Source of the DNA: a virus
DNA: 64,000 nucleotides
IMG/VR virus record: IMGVR_UViG_3300045961_000282
Span: 126,001-190,000 of that record
Direction: 5' to 3' (one strand)
The position numbers and the translations under genes were made by a program. The number at the start of each line of letters is the position of its first letter. Position 1 is the first letter of the stretch. The notes under the pieces were generated by a model. The model worked only from the letters and a program-made list of their open reading frames with translations, was not told the origin of the DNA and searched no databases. Positions 46,726-54,532 of this stretch are shown here, piece after piece.

Positions 46726-46992
46726 ATGGACACCCCCAACGTCGTCAAAACCGTTGTCGCCGCCGTCATGGCCGCGGGCGGCGCCTTCCTGCTGGCATGG
46801 GAGGACGGCGTGATTGAGCCGTCCGAGTGGAGCACGATCCTGCTGGCGGGCTTCTCTGTGCTCACGGGCGGCGCCGCGCTAGCCGAACGATCCCGCGCCG
46901 AGAACGCCGAGGGCGAGGTGCTGCGCCTACGGATGCGCGAGGTGGCAGACTCGCCCATGCCCGAGGACACCGAGACGAAGGAAGCCCAATGA
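46726..46992 (+). CDS. holin-like two-helix membrane protein
   Basis: ATG at 46726 lies seven bases after TAGCCT (leaderless). The 88-residue protein has two hydrophobic helices (VVKTVVAAVMAAGGAFLLAW and WSTILLAGFSVLTGGAALA) and an acidic, charged C-terminus. This topology fits phage class II holins. No endolysin gene is adjacent, so the call is tentative. Confidence 0.6.
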   Translation: MDTPNVVKTVVAAVMAAGGAFLLAWEDGVIEPSEWSTILLAGFSVLTGGAALAERSRAENAEGEVLRLRMREVADSPMPEDTETKEAQ

Positions 46993-47336
46993 CCGACGAC
47001 ACGACGACCACTGAGGCCCCCGAGGCCCCCGCAGGCGACTCCTTCGAGGTGTCCATGCGCGCCGGAGACGACACGCGCACCGTCGCCTTCGCGGGGCGTG
47101 CGCTGTTCCGCGACGTGCGCCTGACGTGGGTGGCCGAGGTGCGTTCCGATGGCATCGCCATCCACCCGACCTATGACGGCGAGGCCCCCGAGGGCGCCGA
47201 GGCGCTGCTCGACGGCATGGCCGACATTCTGGGCCGCACCGTGGCGCAGGCCAACGCAAGCGCCGCCAACGCCTACCGGGCCGCCATCACCGAGTCGCTG
47301 GGCGAACTCACGGTGCAGCGGGCGCTGTTCCTGTGA
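46989..47336 (+). CDS. 115-residue hypothetical protein
   Basis: ATG at 46989 overlaps the upstream stop (ATGA). A Thr/Pro/acidic arm precedes a beta domain (SFEVSMRAGDDTRTVAFAGRALF) and a C-terminal helix. Cotranslated with the membrane proteins on both sides, which suggests a shared role. Confidence 0.6.
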   Translation: MTDDTTTTEAPEAPAGDSFEVSMRAGDDTRTVAFAGRALFRDVRLTWVAEVRSDGIAIHPTYDGEAPEGAEALLDGMADILGRTVAQANASAANAYRAAITESLGELTVQRALFL

Positions 47337-47419
47337 GCCGCTCCATGCTGCTTGCCATGCTGATCGGCGCGCTTCTGGCCGTCACGGTCTCCATCGTGCT
47401 GGTGCGCGTCCTCGCGTAA
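47333..47419 (+). CDS. 28-residue single-helix membrane peptide
   Basis: GTG at 47333 overlaps the previous stop. Nearly the whole peptide is one hydrophobic helix (MLLAMLIGALLAVTVSIVLV). It ends the three-gene operon that starts at 46726. Confidence 0.55.
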   Translation: MSRSMLLAMLIGALLAVTVSIVLVRVLA

Positions 47420-47424
47420 CGCGC

Positions 47425-47502
47425 GCGCGACCGGCGGCCCTCGAGGGTCCCGAGGATTTGGGGATCCCTAAACTCGACGAGTTCGAGGCTTCGTATGGTT
47501 CG
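47425..47502 (+). repeat. composite intergenic module 4
   Basis: GCGCGACCGG (47425-47434), CCCTCGAGGG, CTCGACGAGTTCGAGG, then CGTATGGTTCG (47492-47502). Confidence 0.7.
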
Positions 47503-47632
47503 CGCCGAGTTGTGTCATGCCCTCGATGCACACTGGTGGAACAACAGAACAGCGGGACGGTCGATTGGACTTGCATCACCCCATCCCGTAAACTAGTTGC
47601 TACAACAACCACCACAACAGAAAGGCGCTGAC

Positions 47633-47920
47633 ATGAACGAGCCGACCATCACCGGAGTCATCTCCGAGGGCACCCTGCGCAACTCCGACCTGATCCCGGC
47701 GTTCGCCCGTGTGCTGGCCACACTGGACCCCAACCACCCGAGCGGGCCGGAGTTCGTGGTCCAGATCGAGAAGATCGCCCGCACGGCGGCGTGGGACTCC
47801 GAGGAGGCTGACTTCCTCCTCGCTGACCTGCAGGACGGAATCGCCGAGGCGATGCCCGAGGGCTGGCACTTCGGTACCCACGAGGGCGACGGGGCGTGCT
47901 TCGGGATCTTTCAGGACTGA
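47633..47920 (+). CDS. 95-residue hypothetical protein
   Basis: ATG at 47633 after the leader AACAACCACCACAACAGAAAGG. The helical acidic product ends in EGWHFGTHEGDGACFGIF, a short aromatic/Gly segment that recurs in other actinophage small proteins. Function unknown. Confidence 0.65.
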   Translation: MNEPTITGVISEGTLRNSDLIPAFARVLATLDPNHPSGPEFVVQIEKIARTAAWDSEEADFLLADLQDGIAEAMPEGWHFGTHEGDGACFGIFQD

Positions 47921-47941
47921 TCCCCACCACAGCGGGCCGAT

Positions 47942-47971
47942 CTGACAAGGGTCGGCCCGCTGTGGTATGCT
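47942..47971 (+). promoter_or_regulatory. consensus promoter
   Basis: CTGACA, 18 bp, TATGCT, then ACAACAACCACCACTACCGAAAGGA. Confidence 0.8.
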
Positions 47972-48009
47972 TGATCCACAACAACCACCACTACCGAAAG
48001 GAATCACTC

Positions 48010-48270
48010 ATGCAGTTCACTGACACCTACTTCGAGGGGCGCATCGGCACCACGCTCGTCATCTTCGACTCGATCTACGAGGTCGAGTTCGACATCTCCA
48101 CGGGTGACGTGGAAGGCCTGCGCTTGCAGGGGGAGTCCGTCGACTTCGACCACGCCCTGCTCGCCATCCTGTCCGAGACGGTCGACTTCGAGCGGATCGG
48201 CGACCGGCTGATCGACGCACTGGAAGCAGCCAAGGCCGATATCGAGGCCGCGCTCAACGAGGGCGACTGA
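48010..48270 (+). CDS. 86-residue acidic protein
   Basis: ATG at 48010. A beta-hairpin start (TTLVIFDSIYEVEFDIS) is followed by an acidic helix (DRLIDALEAAKADIEAAL). Pairs with the next gene two bases downstream. Confidence 0.65.
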   Translation: MQFTDTYFEGRIGTTLVIFDSIYEVEFDISTGDVEGLRLQGESVDFDHALLAILSETVDFERIGDRLIDALEAAKADIEAALNEGD

Positions 48271-48272
48271 CC

Positions 48273-48635
48273 ATGCTCAACACTCCGAGCGACCGCGCCA
48301 TCGCGGCCAACGCGATGCTGCACTGCGCCCTGTGGTCATCCACGGACGAGGACAGTGAGCCGCTGGATGCGTCCTACGACCCGCGCGACATCGCGCCCGC
48401 CACGGTGGCGGCGCTGACGGGCGACCTGTTCGACTTCATCGACGCCGAGATTGCCGACCTGATCGACCTTGACGCCAGTCAGGTCGGCCATGACTTCTGG
48501 CTCACGCGGAACCACCACGGAGCCGGATTCTGGGACCGTGGACTGGGCGAGGTCGGCAAGCGCCTGACCACGGCCGCGCAGGCGTTCGGCGAGGTCACCC
48601 TCTACATCGGCGACGACGGCTGGATCTACGCCTGA
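48273..48635 (+). CDS. conserved actinophage protein with GHDFWLTRN motif
   Basis: ATG at 48273. The 120-residue product contains GHDFWLTRNHHGAGFWDRGLGEVG and LYIGDDGWIY. I recall this pattern from many unrelated phages and some plasmids, always as a small protein of unknown function. The aromatic and His residues could form a binding site. Confidence 0.75.
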   Translation: MLNTPSDRAIAANAMLHCALWSSTDEDSEPLDASYDPRDIAPATVAALTGDLFDFIDAEIADLIDLDASQVGHDFWLTRNHHGAGFWDRGLGEVGKRLTTAAQAFGEVTLYIGDDGWIYA

Positions 48636-48636
48636 C

Positions 48637-48666
48637 TTGACGAAACTCGGGCTGACAAGGTAAGGT
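48637..48666 (+). promoter_or_regulatory. consensus promoter
   Basis: TTGACG, 18 bp, TAAGGT, then TTGTACCAACACCACAACG and GAAAGGAAAC. Confidence 0.8.
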
Positions 48667-48700
48667 TGTACCAACACCACAACGACGAAAGGAAACAACA

Positions 48701-49033
48701 GTGATTCTTCCCGAGATCAACAAGAGGCGCCGCGGCCATCGGTTCTACCCGATCTGGACCGACGAGGTGCCCGCCCTACGCAGCACCGAGGGTCAGGATG
48801 ACCCGATGGTCCGCGCCCACTACTTCGTGGGCTCGTGGGACTGGTACGTCGTCGAGTGGGACCCCGAGACGGGCGAGGCGTTCGGCTTCGTCAAGGGCCT
48901 CGATGAGGAACTGGGCTACTTCTCGCTGGTCGAGATGGAGGCCACCCTCGCCCGCGGCCTGTTCCCCATCGAGCGTGACCTCTACTGGGACCCGGTGCCG
49001 CTGAGCACCATCACCCGAACGGTGCGTGCCTGA
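48701..49033 (+). CDS. DUF2958-like protein
   Basis: GTG at 48701 after GAAAGGAAAC. The 110-residue protein has the pattern of DUF2958: YPIWTDEVPAL, DPMVRAHYFVG, WYVVEWDPETGEAFGFVKGL, ELGYFSLVEME and FPIERDLYW. The family is spread by plasmids and phages; function unknown. Confidence 0.75.
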   Translation: MILPEINKRRRGHRFYPIWTDEVPALRSTEGQDDPMVRAHYFVGSWDWYVVEWDPETGEAFGFVKGLDEELGYFSLVEMEATLARGLFPIERDLYWDPVPLSTITRTVRA

Positions 49034-49043
49034 CCCCACGCGC

Positions 49044-49083
49044 AAAGGCCCCCCGCATCCGACATGGGATGCGGGGGGCCTTT
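49044..49083. terminator. bidirectional terminator
   Basis: AAAGGCCCCCCGCATCC / GGATGCGGGGGGCCTTT, perfect 17-bp stem. Confidence 0.9.
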
Positions 49084-49090
49084 GCCGTGC

Positions 49091-49258
49091 CTAACCCTTG
49101 GGCAGGATGCGGGTCATCTTCGTGCCGCACGCCGGACAGGTCCCCTTGGCCAAGCGAGTGGTCCGGTTGCCCTTCACCGACAACTCGATGGCACCCGTGA
49201 ACTCCCGCTTCGCCTTGCACTTCACGCAGTAGGCCTCGCCTGTGTAGGTGTCGCTCAT
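49091..49258 (-). CDS. DUF5679-like zinc ribbon protein
   Basis: ATG at 49258 lies six bases after AAGGAG. The 55-residue protein has YCVKCKAKREF and GTCPACGTKMTRI, matching DUF5679 (topoisomerase-type zinc finger). It probably binds nucleic acid. Confidence 0.85.
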   Translation of the reverse strand: MSDTYTGEAYCVKCKAKREFTGAIELSVKGNRTTRLAKGTCPACGTKMTRILPKG

Positions 49259-49296
49259 CAGCATCTCCTTCGTGTGTGCGTGCACACTACACGCGC

Positions 49297-49306
49297 GCGC
49301 GACCGG
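49297..49306 (+). repeat. dispersed motif copy upstream of the DUF5679 gene
   Basis: GCGCGACCGG within CGCGCGCGCGACCGGCTCGAG; partial module. Confidence 0.6.
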
Positions 49307-49365
49307 CTCGAGCCGCCGCCGGAGCCTCACCAGACCTCGATTGGGTGGGTGTCCTAGCGGCGTGC

Positions 49366-49371
49366 TATGCT
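49366..49371 (+). promoter_or_regulatory. -10 box with A/C-rich leader
   Basis: TATGCT then GCAACAACCACCAACACAAC and GAAAGGAGA. Confidence 0.7.
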
Positions 49372-49413
49372 TTGCAGGCAACAACCACCAACACAACCTG
49401 AAAGGAGAACAAC

Positions 49414-49605
49414 ATGACTCGACTTCCCGCAGGAGGAGAAACTCCCGCAGAGCGCATCGCCGTCCTTGAGGAGTTCATGGCGCTGGAGGAGCAGATTGCT
49501 CCCGCCGCGGACCCTGCCGCTCGCATGGAGGCGCTGCTGCTACTCGATGCCATGTCCGGGGGACTACCCCGGCACCCCAATGCCGCTGGCCCCCTGAACG
49601 TCTGA
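49414..49605 (+). CDS. 63-residue helical protein
   Basis: ATG at 49414. Acidic helical product (AERIAVLEEFMALEEQIA) without motif. Followed at once by a long hairpin that overlaps the promoter of the next gene. Confidence 0.6.
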   Translation: MTRLPAGGETPAERIAVLEEFMALEEQIAPAADPAARMEALLLLDAMSGGLPRHPNAAGPLNV

Positions 49606-49606
49606 G

Positions 49607-49648
49607 AGCACGACGCAGCGGATTTGCAAGATTTCGCTGCGTCGTGCT
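49607..49648 (+). terminator. terminator overlapping the R-M promoter
   Basis: AGCACGACGCAGC / GCTGCGTCGTGCT; the 3' arm runs into TAGTGT, the -10 box of the next unit, so one element may both end and start transcription. Confidence 0.7.
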
Positions 49649-49703
49649 AGTGTTATTCCATAACCACCTAGCAACACCACCACCACCTGAAAGGATCACC
49701 ACC

Positions 49704-52226
49704 ATGACCACTGCTGCTGACCGCGCCAAGGCGCTCGCCGCGAAGTACGCCGCCACCACGAGTGAGCGCCAGCATGACCAGAACTTCATCCGCGACTTCG
49801 TGGGCGTGTTCACCGACCGCGACCCCGCGGACATCTTCCGGTTCCAGTACCCCGTCGAGACCCCGCGCGGCACGACTGGCGCGATCGACGCCCTGTGGGA
49901 GAGCCACATCCTGTTCGAGATGAAGTCGGCGGGCAAGGACCTGCACGCAACCCTCAAGGATCAGGTGCGCCCCTACGTCGCCCATCTGGCCCCGGCGAAG
50001 CACCCGCAGATGTACATCATCAGCGACTTCCAGAACTTCCTCGTCGTGGACCCCGACGGCACCAAGCACGAGTTCCCACTGGCGGACCTGCACGCCCACG
50101 TGTCCCTGTTCACCCCGATCTTCGACGGCCTCCCGGCCTACCTGCGCAGCCACGGCACCGTGAACGAGCAGGCGGCATCGCTGCTGAGCGCGGTCCTCAA
50201 GGGCCTGCGGAAGAACGGCTACTCCGAGACGGACCTGCCCGCGCTGGCCACCCGGTTGCTGTTCGCCCTGTACGCCGACGACAACTACGTCTGGAAGAAC
50301 GGCACGTTCCACGGCGACGTGCTGGGCACCCCGGCTGACGGGGCCACCCTTGGCCGTGTGATCGACGGCATCTTCCGACTGCTCGACAGCCCGAACGCCG
50401 ACGCAACAGACTACTGCTACATCAACGGCAGCATGTTCGCCGGGGACATCGCGGTGCCCGTGTTCGACGCGGATACCCGTGAGGCGCTGCTGGAGGCCTG
50501 CGAGTACGACTGGCGCGGCTTGGACCCGATGATCTTCGGGACGATCTACCAGTCAGCGATGGACGCCGACGAGCGCCACGCGGAGGGCGCGCACTACACC
50601 CACGAGCAGGACATCCTCGACGTGCTGGGTCCGGCGTTCCTCGACAACCTGAAGGCGCAGTATGCCGCCGCACAGGGGAGCGCGACCAAGTTGCGCAACT
50701 TCCTCAAGCGCCTGTCGGAGATCGAGGTCCTCGACCCGTCGTGTGGATCGGGCAACTTCCTCATGGTGGCCTACCGCGAGTTGCGCGCGCTGGAGACCGC
50801 CGCGTCGCTCGACCTCGCGGCGGGCGGCGCCAAGACGATCCCGGCGCAGCGCGTGTCACTGGCGCAGTTCCACGGCATCGAGTACAACGCCCTGTCGGCA
50901 TCGGTGGCCCGCACGAGCCTGTGGCTCACGCTGCACGCCGCCGATCAGCGGCACACCGAGGCAATGGGCGAGTTGATGTGGGACACGTTCCCGCTCAAGG
51001 ACGTGGCCGACATCCGGCACGCGAACGCGGTCACGACCGACTGGAACGCCGAGTTCCCGAACCTGACGGCCATCGTCGGCAACCCGCCGTACATCAGCGC
51101 GAAGAAGGAGCGCGACGGCGGACAGAATGCCCAGCAGGTCGCGGAACGCAAGGCGCTGGGCATCAAGGGCGGGATGATGGACTACGCCCACATCTGGATG
51201 GTCAAGTCTGCGCAGTACATCGCCGAGTTCCCCGATACCCGGTCAGGTCTCGTGGTGACGGATTCCGTCGCACAGGGCACGCAGGCATCGGGCCTGTGGT
51301 CACACCCGGCCATGCAGGACGTGTACCCGATCTTCGGGCGGCAGTCCTACGTCTGGCCCGGCGATGCATCGGTGCGCGTGGTGAACTACGGCCTTGGCTC
51401 CAAGCCTGAGGCAGTCGAGTTGCGCGCCGAGGATCGCAGCATGATCCCGGCTGCCTACCTGACCCCCTACCTCACGCCGACCGACATCCCCTCGCGGGCC
51501 ACGGCCAACGTGTCGCGCACGGCCCCGGCGTGGATGGTGAACCTGAAGAACGGTACTTCGTATGCCGACTTCGGCCACTACGCCAAGTTGGGCGACGACC
51601 TCGCGGTCATCCAGCGCGACCATCCCGAGATGCTGGTGAACAAGGTGTCATCCTCGAACCTGCTGTCAGGCAAGGATGATCCGGTGCTGTGGTTCGGAAA
51701 CCGAACCTCGAAGGCTGTGGCTCACAAGGCCATCGCGCCACGGCGCGAGGCTGTGCGGATCAAGCGTGGCGCCGGGCACCCGAAGGGACCGGAGTGGGTT
51801 CCGTCGTCCGTGGTCACCGGGACGTTCATGGTGGTGCCCGCGACGTTCAGCAAGAGTTACGAGCGCACGCCCGTCGTGATCCTGTCGGGCACGAACTACA
51901 TGACCCAGAAGGTCTACTACGCCCCGGTGGATTGGTTCATGGCCGGGCTGGTCATGTCCAAGCGCGCGATGGACGCCCAGATCGCAGGCGGCAGCAAGAT
52001 GGGCAAGGGCGGCGACGTTCAGTACGGCACCGGCTACCTGTACGGGATGCCTGCCCCGACCAACGACACCCCCGAGTTGCGGGCCAAGATCGCGGCCAAG
52101 GCACAGGAGTGCATCGCCGCCCGGCCCGGCCCGGCAGCCGAGTGCATGAAGGTCACCAACATGCCCGAGTCGCTGGCGAAGTTGCACCGCGAGTTGGACG
52201 CGCTGGTCGATGAGTGGTGGGGCTGA
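49704..52226 (+). CDS. MmeI-like type IIL restriction-methyltransferase fusion
   Basis: ATG at 49704 after GAAAGGA gives 840 residues. The N-terminal nuclease shows D62, E72 and K74 in AIDALWESHILFEMKSAGKDL, the D-ExK of MmeI enzymes. A helical spacer leads to an adenine methyltransferase with motif I DPSCGSGNFL (about 342) and motif IV GNPPY (about 458). The C-terminal 300 residues are the target recognition domain. One polypeptide thus cuts and methylates. A phage may use it to protect its own DNA or to attack rival phages. It has its own promoter; no separate subunits are adjacent. Confidence 0.88.
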   Translation: MTTAADRAKALAAKYAATTSERQHDQNFIRDFVGVFTDRDPADIFRFQYPVETPRGTTGAIDALWESHILFEMKSAGKDLHATLKDQVRPYVAHLAPAKHPQMYIISDFQNFLVVDPDGTKHEFPLADLHAHVSLFTPIFDGLPAYLRSHGTVNEQAASLLSAVLKGLRKNGYSETDLPALATRLLFALYADDNYVWKNGTFHGDVLGTPADGATLGRVIDGIFRLLDSPNADATDYCYINGSMFAGDIAVPVFDADTREALLEACEYDWRGLDPMIFGTIYQSAMDADERHAEGAHYTHEQDILDVLGPAFLDNLKAQYAAAQGSATKLRNFLKRLSEIEVLDPSCGSGNFLMVAYRELRALETAASLDLAAGGAKTIPAQRVSLAQFHGIEYNALSASVARTSLWLTLHAADQRHTEAMGELMWDTFPLKDVADIRHANAVTTDWNAEFPNLTAIVGNPPYISAKKERDGGQNAQQVAERKALGIKGGMMDYAHIWMVKSAQYIAEFPDTRSGLVVTDSVAQGTQASGLWSHPAMQDVYPIFGRQSYVWPGDASVRVVNYGLGSKPEAVELRAEDRSMIPAAYLTPYLTPTDIPSRATANVSRTAPAWMVNLKNGTSYADFGHYAKLGDDLAVIQRDHPEMLVNKVSSSNLLSGKDDPVLWFGNRTSKAVAHKAIAPRREAVRIKRGAGHPKGPEWVPSSVVTGTFMVVPATFSKSYERTPVVILSGTNYMTQKVYYAPVDWFMAGLVMSKRAMDAQIAGGSKMGKGGDVQYGTGYLYGMPAPTNDTPELRAKIAAKAQECIAARPGPAAECMKVTNMPESLAKLHRELDALVDEWWG

Positions 52227-52243
52227 CCTACCCCACGCCCCCG

Positions 52244-52278
52244 AAACCCCCCGGTTCCCCTGTGGAGCCGGGGGGTTT
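52244..52278 (+). terminator. intrinsic terminator
   Basis: AAACCCCCCGG / CCGGGGGGTTTT with T tract. Confidence 0.85.
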
Positions 52279-52304
52279 TGCGTGCTCGCCTCACGCGTAC
52301 GCGC

Positions 52305-52372
52305 GCGCGACCGGCAACCCTCGAGCGTTGATCGAGACTCCTCGAGACTCCTCCGGGAGGCCGTATGGTTCG
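52305..52372 (+). repeat. composite intergenic module 5
   Basis: GCGCGACCGG (52305-52314), two CTCGAG-type sites, then CGTATGGTTCG (52362-52372). A TTGTGTCAGACCCC element follows, also found after the modules at 45.2 and 47.4 kb. Confidence 0.7.
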
Positions 52373-52449
52373 CCGCCGGTGTTTGTGTCAGACCCCTGCC
52401 GCACACTGCCTGCACCAAACAGGATTTGGCGCAGGCAGGAAACTGCTGC

Positions 52450-52455
52450 TATGCT
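52450..52455 (+). promoter_or_regulatory. -10 box with A/C-rich leader
   Basis: TATGCT then ACAACAGCACGACCACCACTACCGAAAGGA. Confidence 0.7.
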
Positions 52456-52497
52456 TGACCCACAACAGCACGACCACCACTACCGAAAGGACACACC

Positions 52498-52893
52498 ATG
52501 ACCACACATGCCGTTGCCCTCCCCGATGCGACCCTCGACCGGATCGCCGACGACCGCTCGATTGCCTACCGCTGGGAGCGCCCCGACGTTGACGTGCCCG
52601 ACAAGATGGACGACCACGGCGTCCGGTACGCGGAGTTGTACGTCTACCACTCCAAGCACAGCAAGGAGTACGTCGCGATGCTGCACATCATCGACGTGTT
52701 CCCGGGGTGGATCCAGTCGCACATCTCCCCGCGCCACGGCATCACGATCCTCAAGCGCCCCGTTGCGCGTCACAGCGCCAAGGCGCTGCAGCAGCACGCC
52801 AACGAGGCCATGCAGGTGATGATCGACCACATGGACGACAGCCGCGTGGCGACCCTGTTCAGCGGCCACCCGCTGCCGGACTCCCGCGCCTGA
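52498..52893 (+). CDS. 131-residue hypothetical protein
   Basis: ATG at 52498. The product has DDHGVRYAELYVYHSKHSKEYVAML and a His-rich helical end (QQHANEAMQVMIDHMDD). It looks like a compact alpha/beta protein. Function unknown. Confidence 0.65.
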   Translation: MTTHAVALPDATLDRIADDRSIAYRWERPDVDVPDKMDDHGVRYAELYVYHSKHSKEYVAMLHIIDVFPGWIQSHISPRHGITILKRPVARHSAKALQQHANEAMQVMIDHMDDSRVATLFSGHPLPDSRA

Positions 52894-52913
52894 TCCCACC
52901 ACGGAGGGCCGAT

Positions 52914-52943
52914 TCGACAAGGGTCGGCTCCCCGTGGTAAGGT
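52914..52943 (+). promoter_or_regulatory. consensus promoter
   Basis: TCGACA, 18 bp, TAAGGT, then TTCTACCAACACCACAACG and GAAAGGA. Confidence 0.8.
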
Positions 52944-52977
52944 TCTACCAACACCACAACGACGAAAGGACACCGAC

Positions 52978-53304
52978 ATGAGCACGACGATCATCACGTT
53001 CGGCCCCGACCAGCGCCCCGAGCCCGGCGCCTACTTCGTGATTCGCGGCTGCGACCACGAGGCCGCCCGTGCCATCGCGTTCGCCCTGTTCGGCCCCGAG
53101 TTCTGCACGTCCTACGACGGCGACTCCGAGCGCGGGGCGAACATCCTCGACAACCCCGAGCGCACCATGATCGGCGGCGTCGAGGTTCACCTGCCCCCGA
53201 CCGGCGACCTGCCCGGCGAGTCCTCGCCGCTCATCGACGCCATGCGCCGCGGCGAGGCCCTGTTCATCGACGAGGCTGTCCTGACTGACGGGGACGACCA
53301 GTGA
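52978..53304 (+). CDS. 108-residue hypothetical protein
   Basis: ATG at 52978. The acidic product contains PGAYFVIRGCDHEAARAIAFALFGPEFC. It overlaps the next gene by GTGA. Function unknown. Confidence 0.65.
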   Translation: MSTTIITFGPDQRPEPGAYFVIRGCDHEAARAIAFALFGPEFCTSYDGDSERGANILDNPERTMIGGVEVHLPPTGDLPGESSPLIDAMRRGEALFIDEAVLTDGDDQ

Positions 53305-53867
53305 CCCGCCGCCTGAGCGAGTTCGCCAGCAACGGCGCCAACCGCTCGTGGAAGGTCGAGGACGACGGGCGGACCACGACGGTCACCCTGTGGACCATCG
53401 CGCTGCACGAGCCGACGTGTCGGTTCGCCAAGACCAACAGCCGCGGCGGGCCGTATCAGGTCCACGACTACCTGCCCAACTACGGGCAGGACAACCTGAA
53501 CTGGCTCAAGGTGCGCGGCGTGGACGGCCCGGCAGCCAGCGACCGCACCGTCGCGTGGACCGGCTGCAAGGTGTGCGGCACCGCCTCCATTCCCCGCGCT
53601 GAGTGGGGGGCGATGGTCGACGTCATGCGCGACGAGTGGGCCGAGGCCGACCGCCGCGAGCGGCTCGAGTACGCGGCCAAGCGAGCCGTCGAGGATGCCC
53701 GCGACGCCCGCAACCGCTACATCGCTGAGGCCGAGGCCGATGCCTACGACGCGGAGTTCCGCGACACAGTGGAGGCCCGCATGGCCGTGGTCCGTGCTGC
53801 CGCCCGCGCCAAGTGGGAGGCCGACAACGCCGAACTGGCGATGCTGCTGGGGGGCGACCATGCGTGA
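53301..53867 (+). CDS. 188-residue protein with long C-terminal helix
   Basis: GTG at 53301. The N-terminal domain has beta strands and two cysteines (CRFAKTNSRG, CKVCGTASIPRAEW); the C-terminal 75 residues form a charged coiled coil (RRERLEYAAKRAVEDARDARNRYIAEAEAD). Cotranslated with the following membrane protein. Confidence 0.65.
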   Translation: MTRRLSEFASNGANRSWKVEDDGRTTTVTLWTIALHEPTCRFAKTNSRGGPYQVHDYLPNYGQDNLNWLKVRGVDGPAASDRTVAWTGCKVCGTASIPRAEWGAMVDVMRDEWAEADRRERLEYAAKRAVEDARDARNRYIAEAEADAYDAEFRDTVEARMAVVRAAARAKWEADNAELAMLLGGDHA

Positions 53868-54060
53868 GCGCCCCGGCCCGTCGTGGCCGTCGTTCTCCTT
53901 CGGCCTGCTGGTGCTGGTCGCCCTGCTCGTCACGGCGATGTACCGCGCTGAGCAGCGGCACCTGACCGAGACCCGCGACATGTGTCTGGCCGCAGCGGAC
54001 ACCGAGTACCAGAAGGACTCGTGCATCCGCGAGTACGAGATCAACTCCGGCTGGTTCTGA
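53860..54060 (+). CDS. 66-residue membrane protein with periplasmic-type tail
   Basis: ATG at 53860 overlaps the previous stop by 8 bases. One hydrophobic helix (FSFGLLVLVALLVTAMY) is followed by a charged tail with two cysteines (MCLAAADTEYQKDSCI). It could be an i-spanin-like protein, but context is insufficient. Confidence 0.6.
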   Translation: MRERPGPSWPSFSFGLLVLVALLVTAMYRAEQRHLTETRDMCLAAADTEYQKDSCIREYEINSGWF

Positions 54061-54074
54061 GTCCCGACGGGGAT

Positions 54075-54104
54075 TTGACAGAACCGACGGGGAGCGCATA
54101 TGCT
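54075..54104 (+). promoter_or_regulatory. promoter of tRNA-Trp
   Basis: TTGACA, 18 bp, TATGCT, ending 14 bases before the tRNA. Confidence 0.85.
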
Positions 54105-54118
54105 TTTACTAGAAGCGG

Positions 54119-54190
54119 ATCCGAGAGCGCAGGTTGAGCCGGACGGTCTCCAAAACCGTCTTCGTGAGAGTTCGAATCTCTCCTCGGGTG
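54119..54190 (+). tRNA. tRNA-Trp(CCA)
   Basis: Acceptor ATCCGAG/CTCGGGT (7 pairs, one wobble), reduced D-arm, anticodon stem ACGGT/ACCGT with loop CTCCAAA (anticodon CCA), T-arm GAGAG-TTCGAAT-CTCTC, discriminator G. No CCA is encoded. A dedicated promoter and a following GGTCCCC/GGGGACC hairpin show it is a single-gene unit. Confidence 0.88.
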
Positions 54191-54256
54191 CTGGCGCGAG
54201 TCAGGCGCGGAATCGGCAGCGAATGAGTCTGCAACGGCGCTGAAAGCCGAGAAAAG

Positions 54257-54285
54257 GGTCCCCTCGACCGCAGACCGGGGGGACC
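54257..54285 (+). terminator. hairpin after tRNA-Trp
   Basis: GGTCCCC / GGGGACC stem about 70 bases after the tRNA. Confidence 0.5.
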
Positions 54286-54325
54286 TGCCTGACACCACCA
54301 TCACCATCACGACGAAAGGAGCGAC

Positions 54326-54529
54326 ATGATGAAGGTCACGCACGGGATCCCCGTGCTCAACGGCAGGATCGAACTGAGCATCGACGAGTTCGACGGCACG
54401 CCGATCATCAAGATCCGCAGCGATGAGGACTGCTGCGACGACCAGACCATCCTGCACCTGAACGACAGTCAGGCTCGAATCCTGCTGGCGAGCCTGCGGA
54501 TGGCGCTGCGCGACCTGAAGGAGGGCTGA
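54326..54529 (+). CDS. 67-residue protein with Cys-Cys
   Basis: ATG at 54326 after GAAAGGAG. The product has a beta-rich start, DEDCCDDQTILHLND and a C-terminal helix (RILLASLRMALRDL). Function unknown. Confidence 0.65.
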   Translation: MMKVTHGIPVLNGRIELSIDEFDGTPIIKIRSDEDCCDDQTILHLNDSQARILLASLRMALRDLKEG

Positions 54530-54532
54530 GCA

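Noticed and set aside
46726-47419. Complete lysis cassette
   Set aside because: Holin-like membrane proteins are present but no endolysin gene (amidase, lysozyme or peptidase with cell-wall binding) lies nearby.
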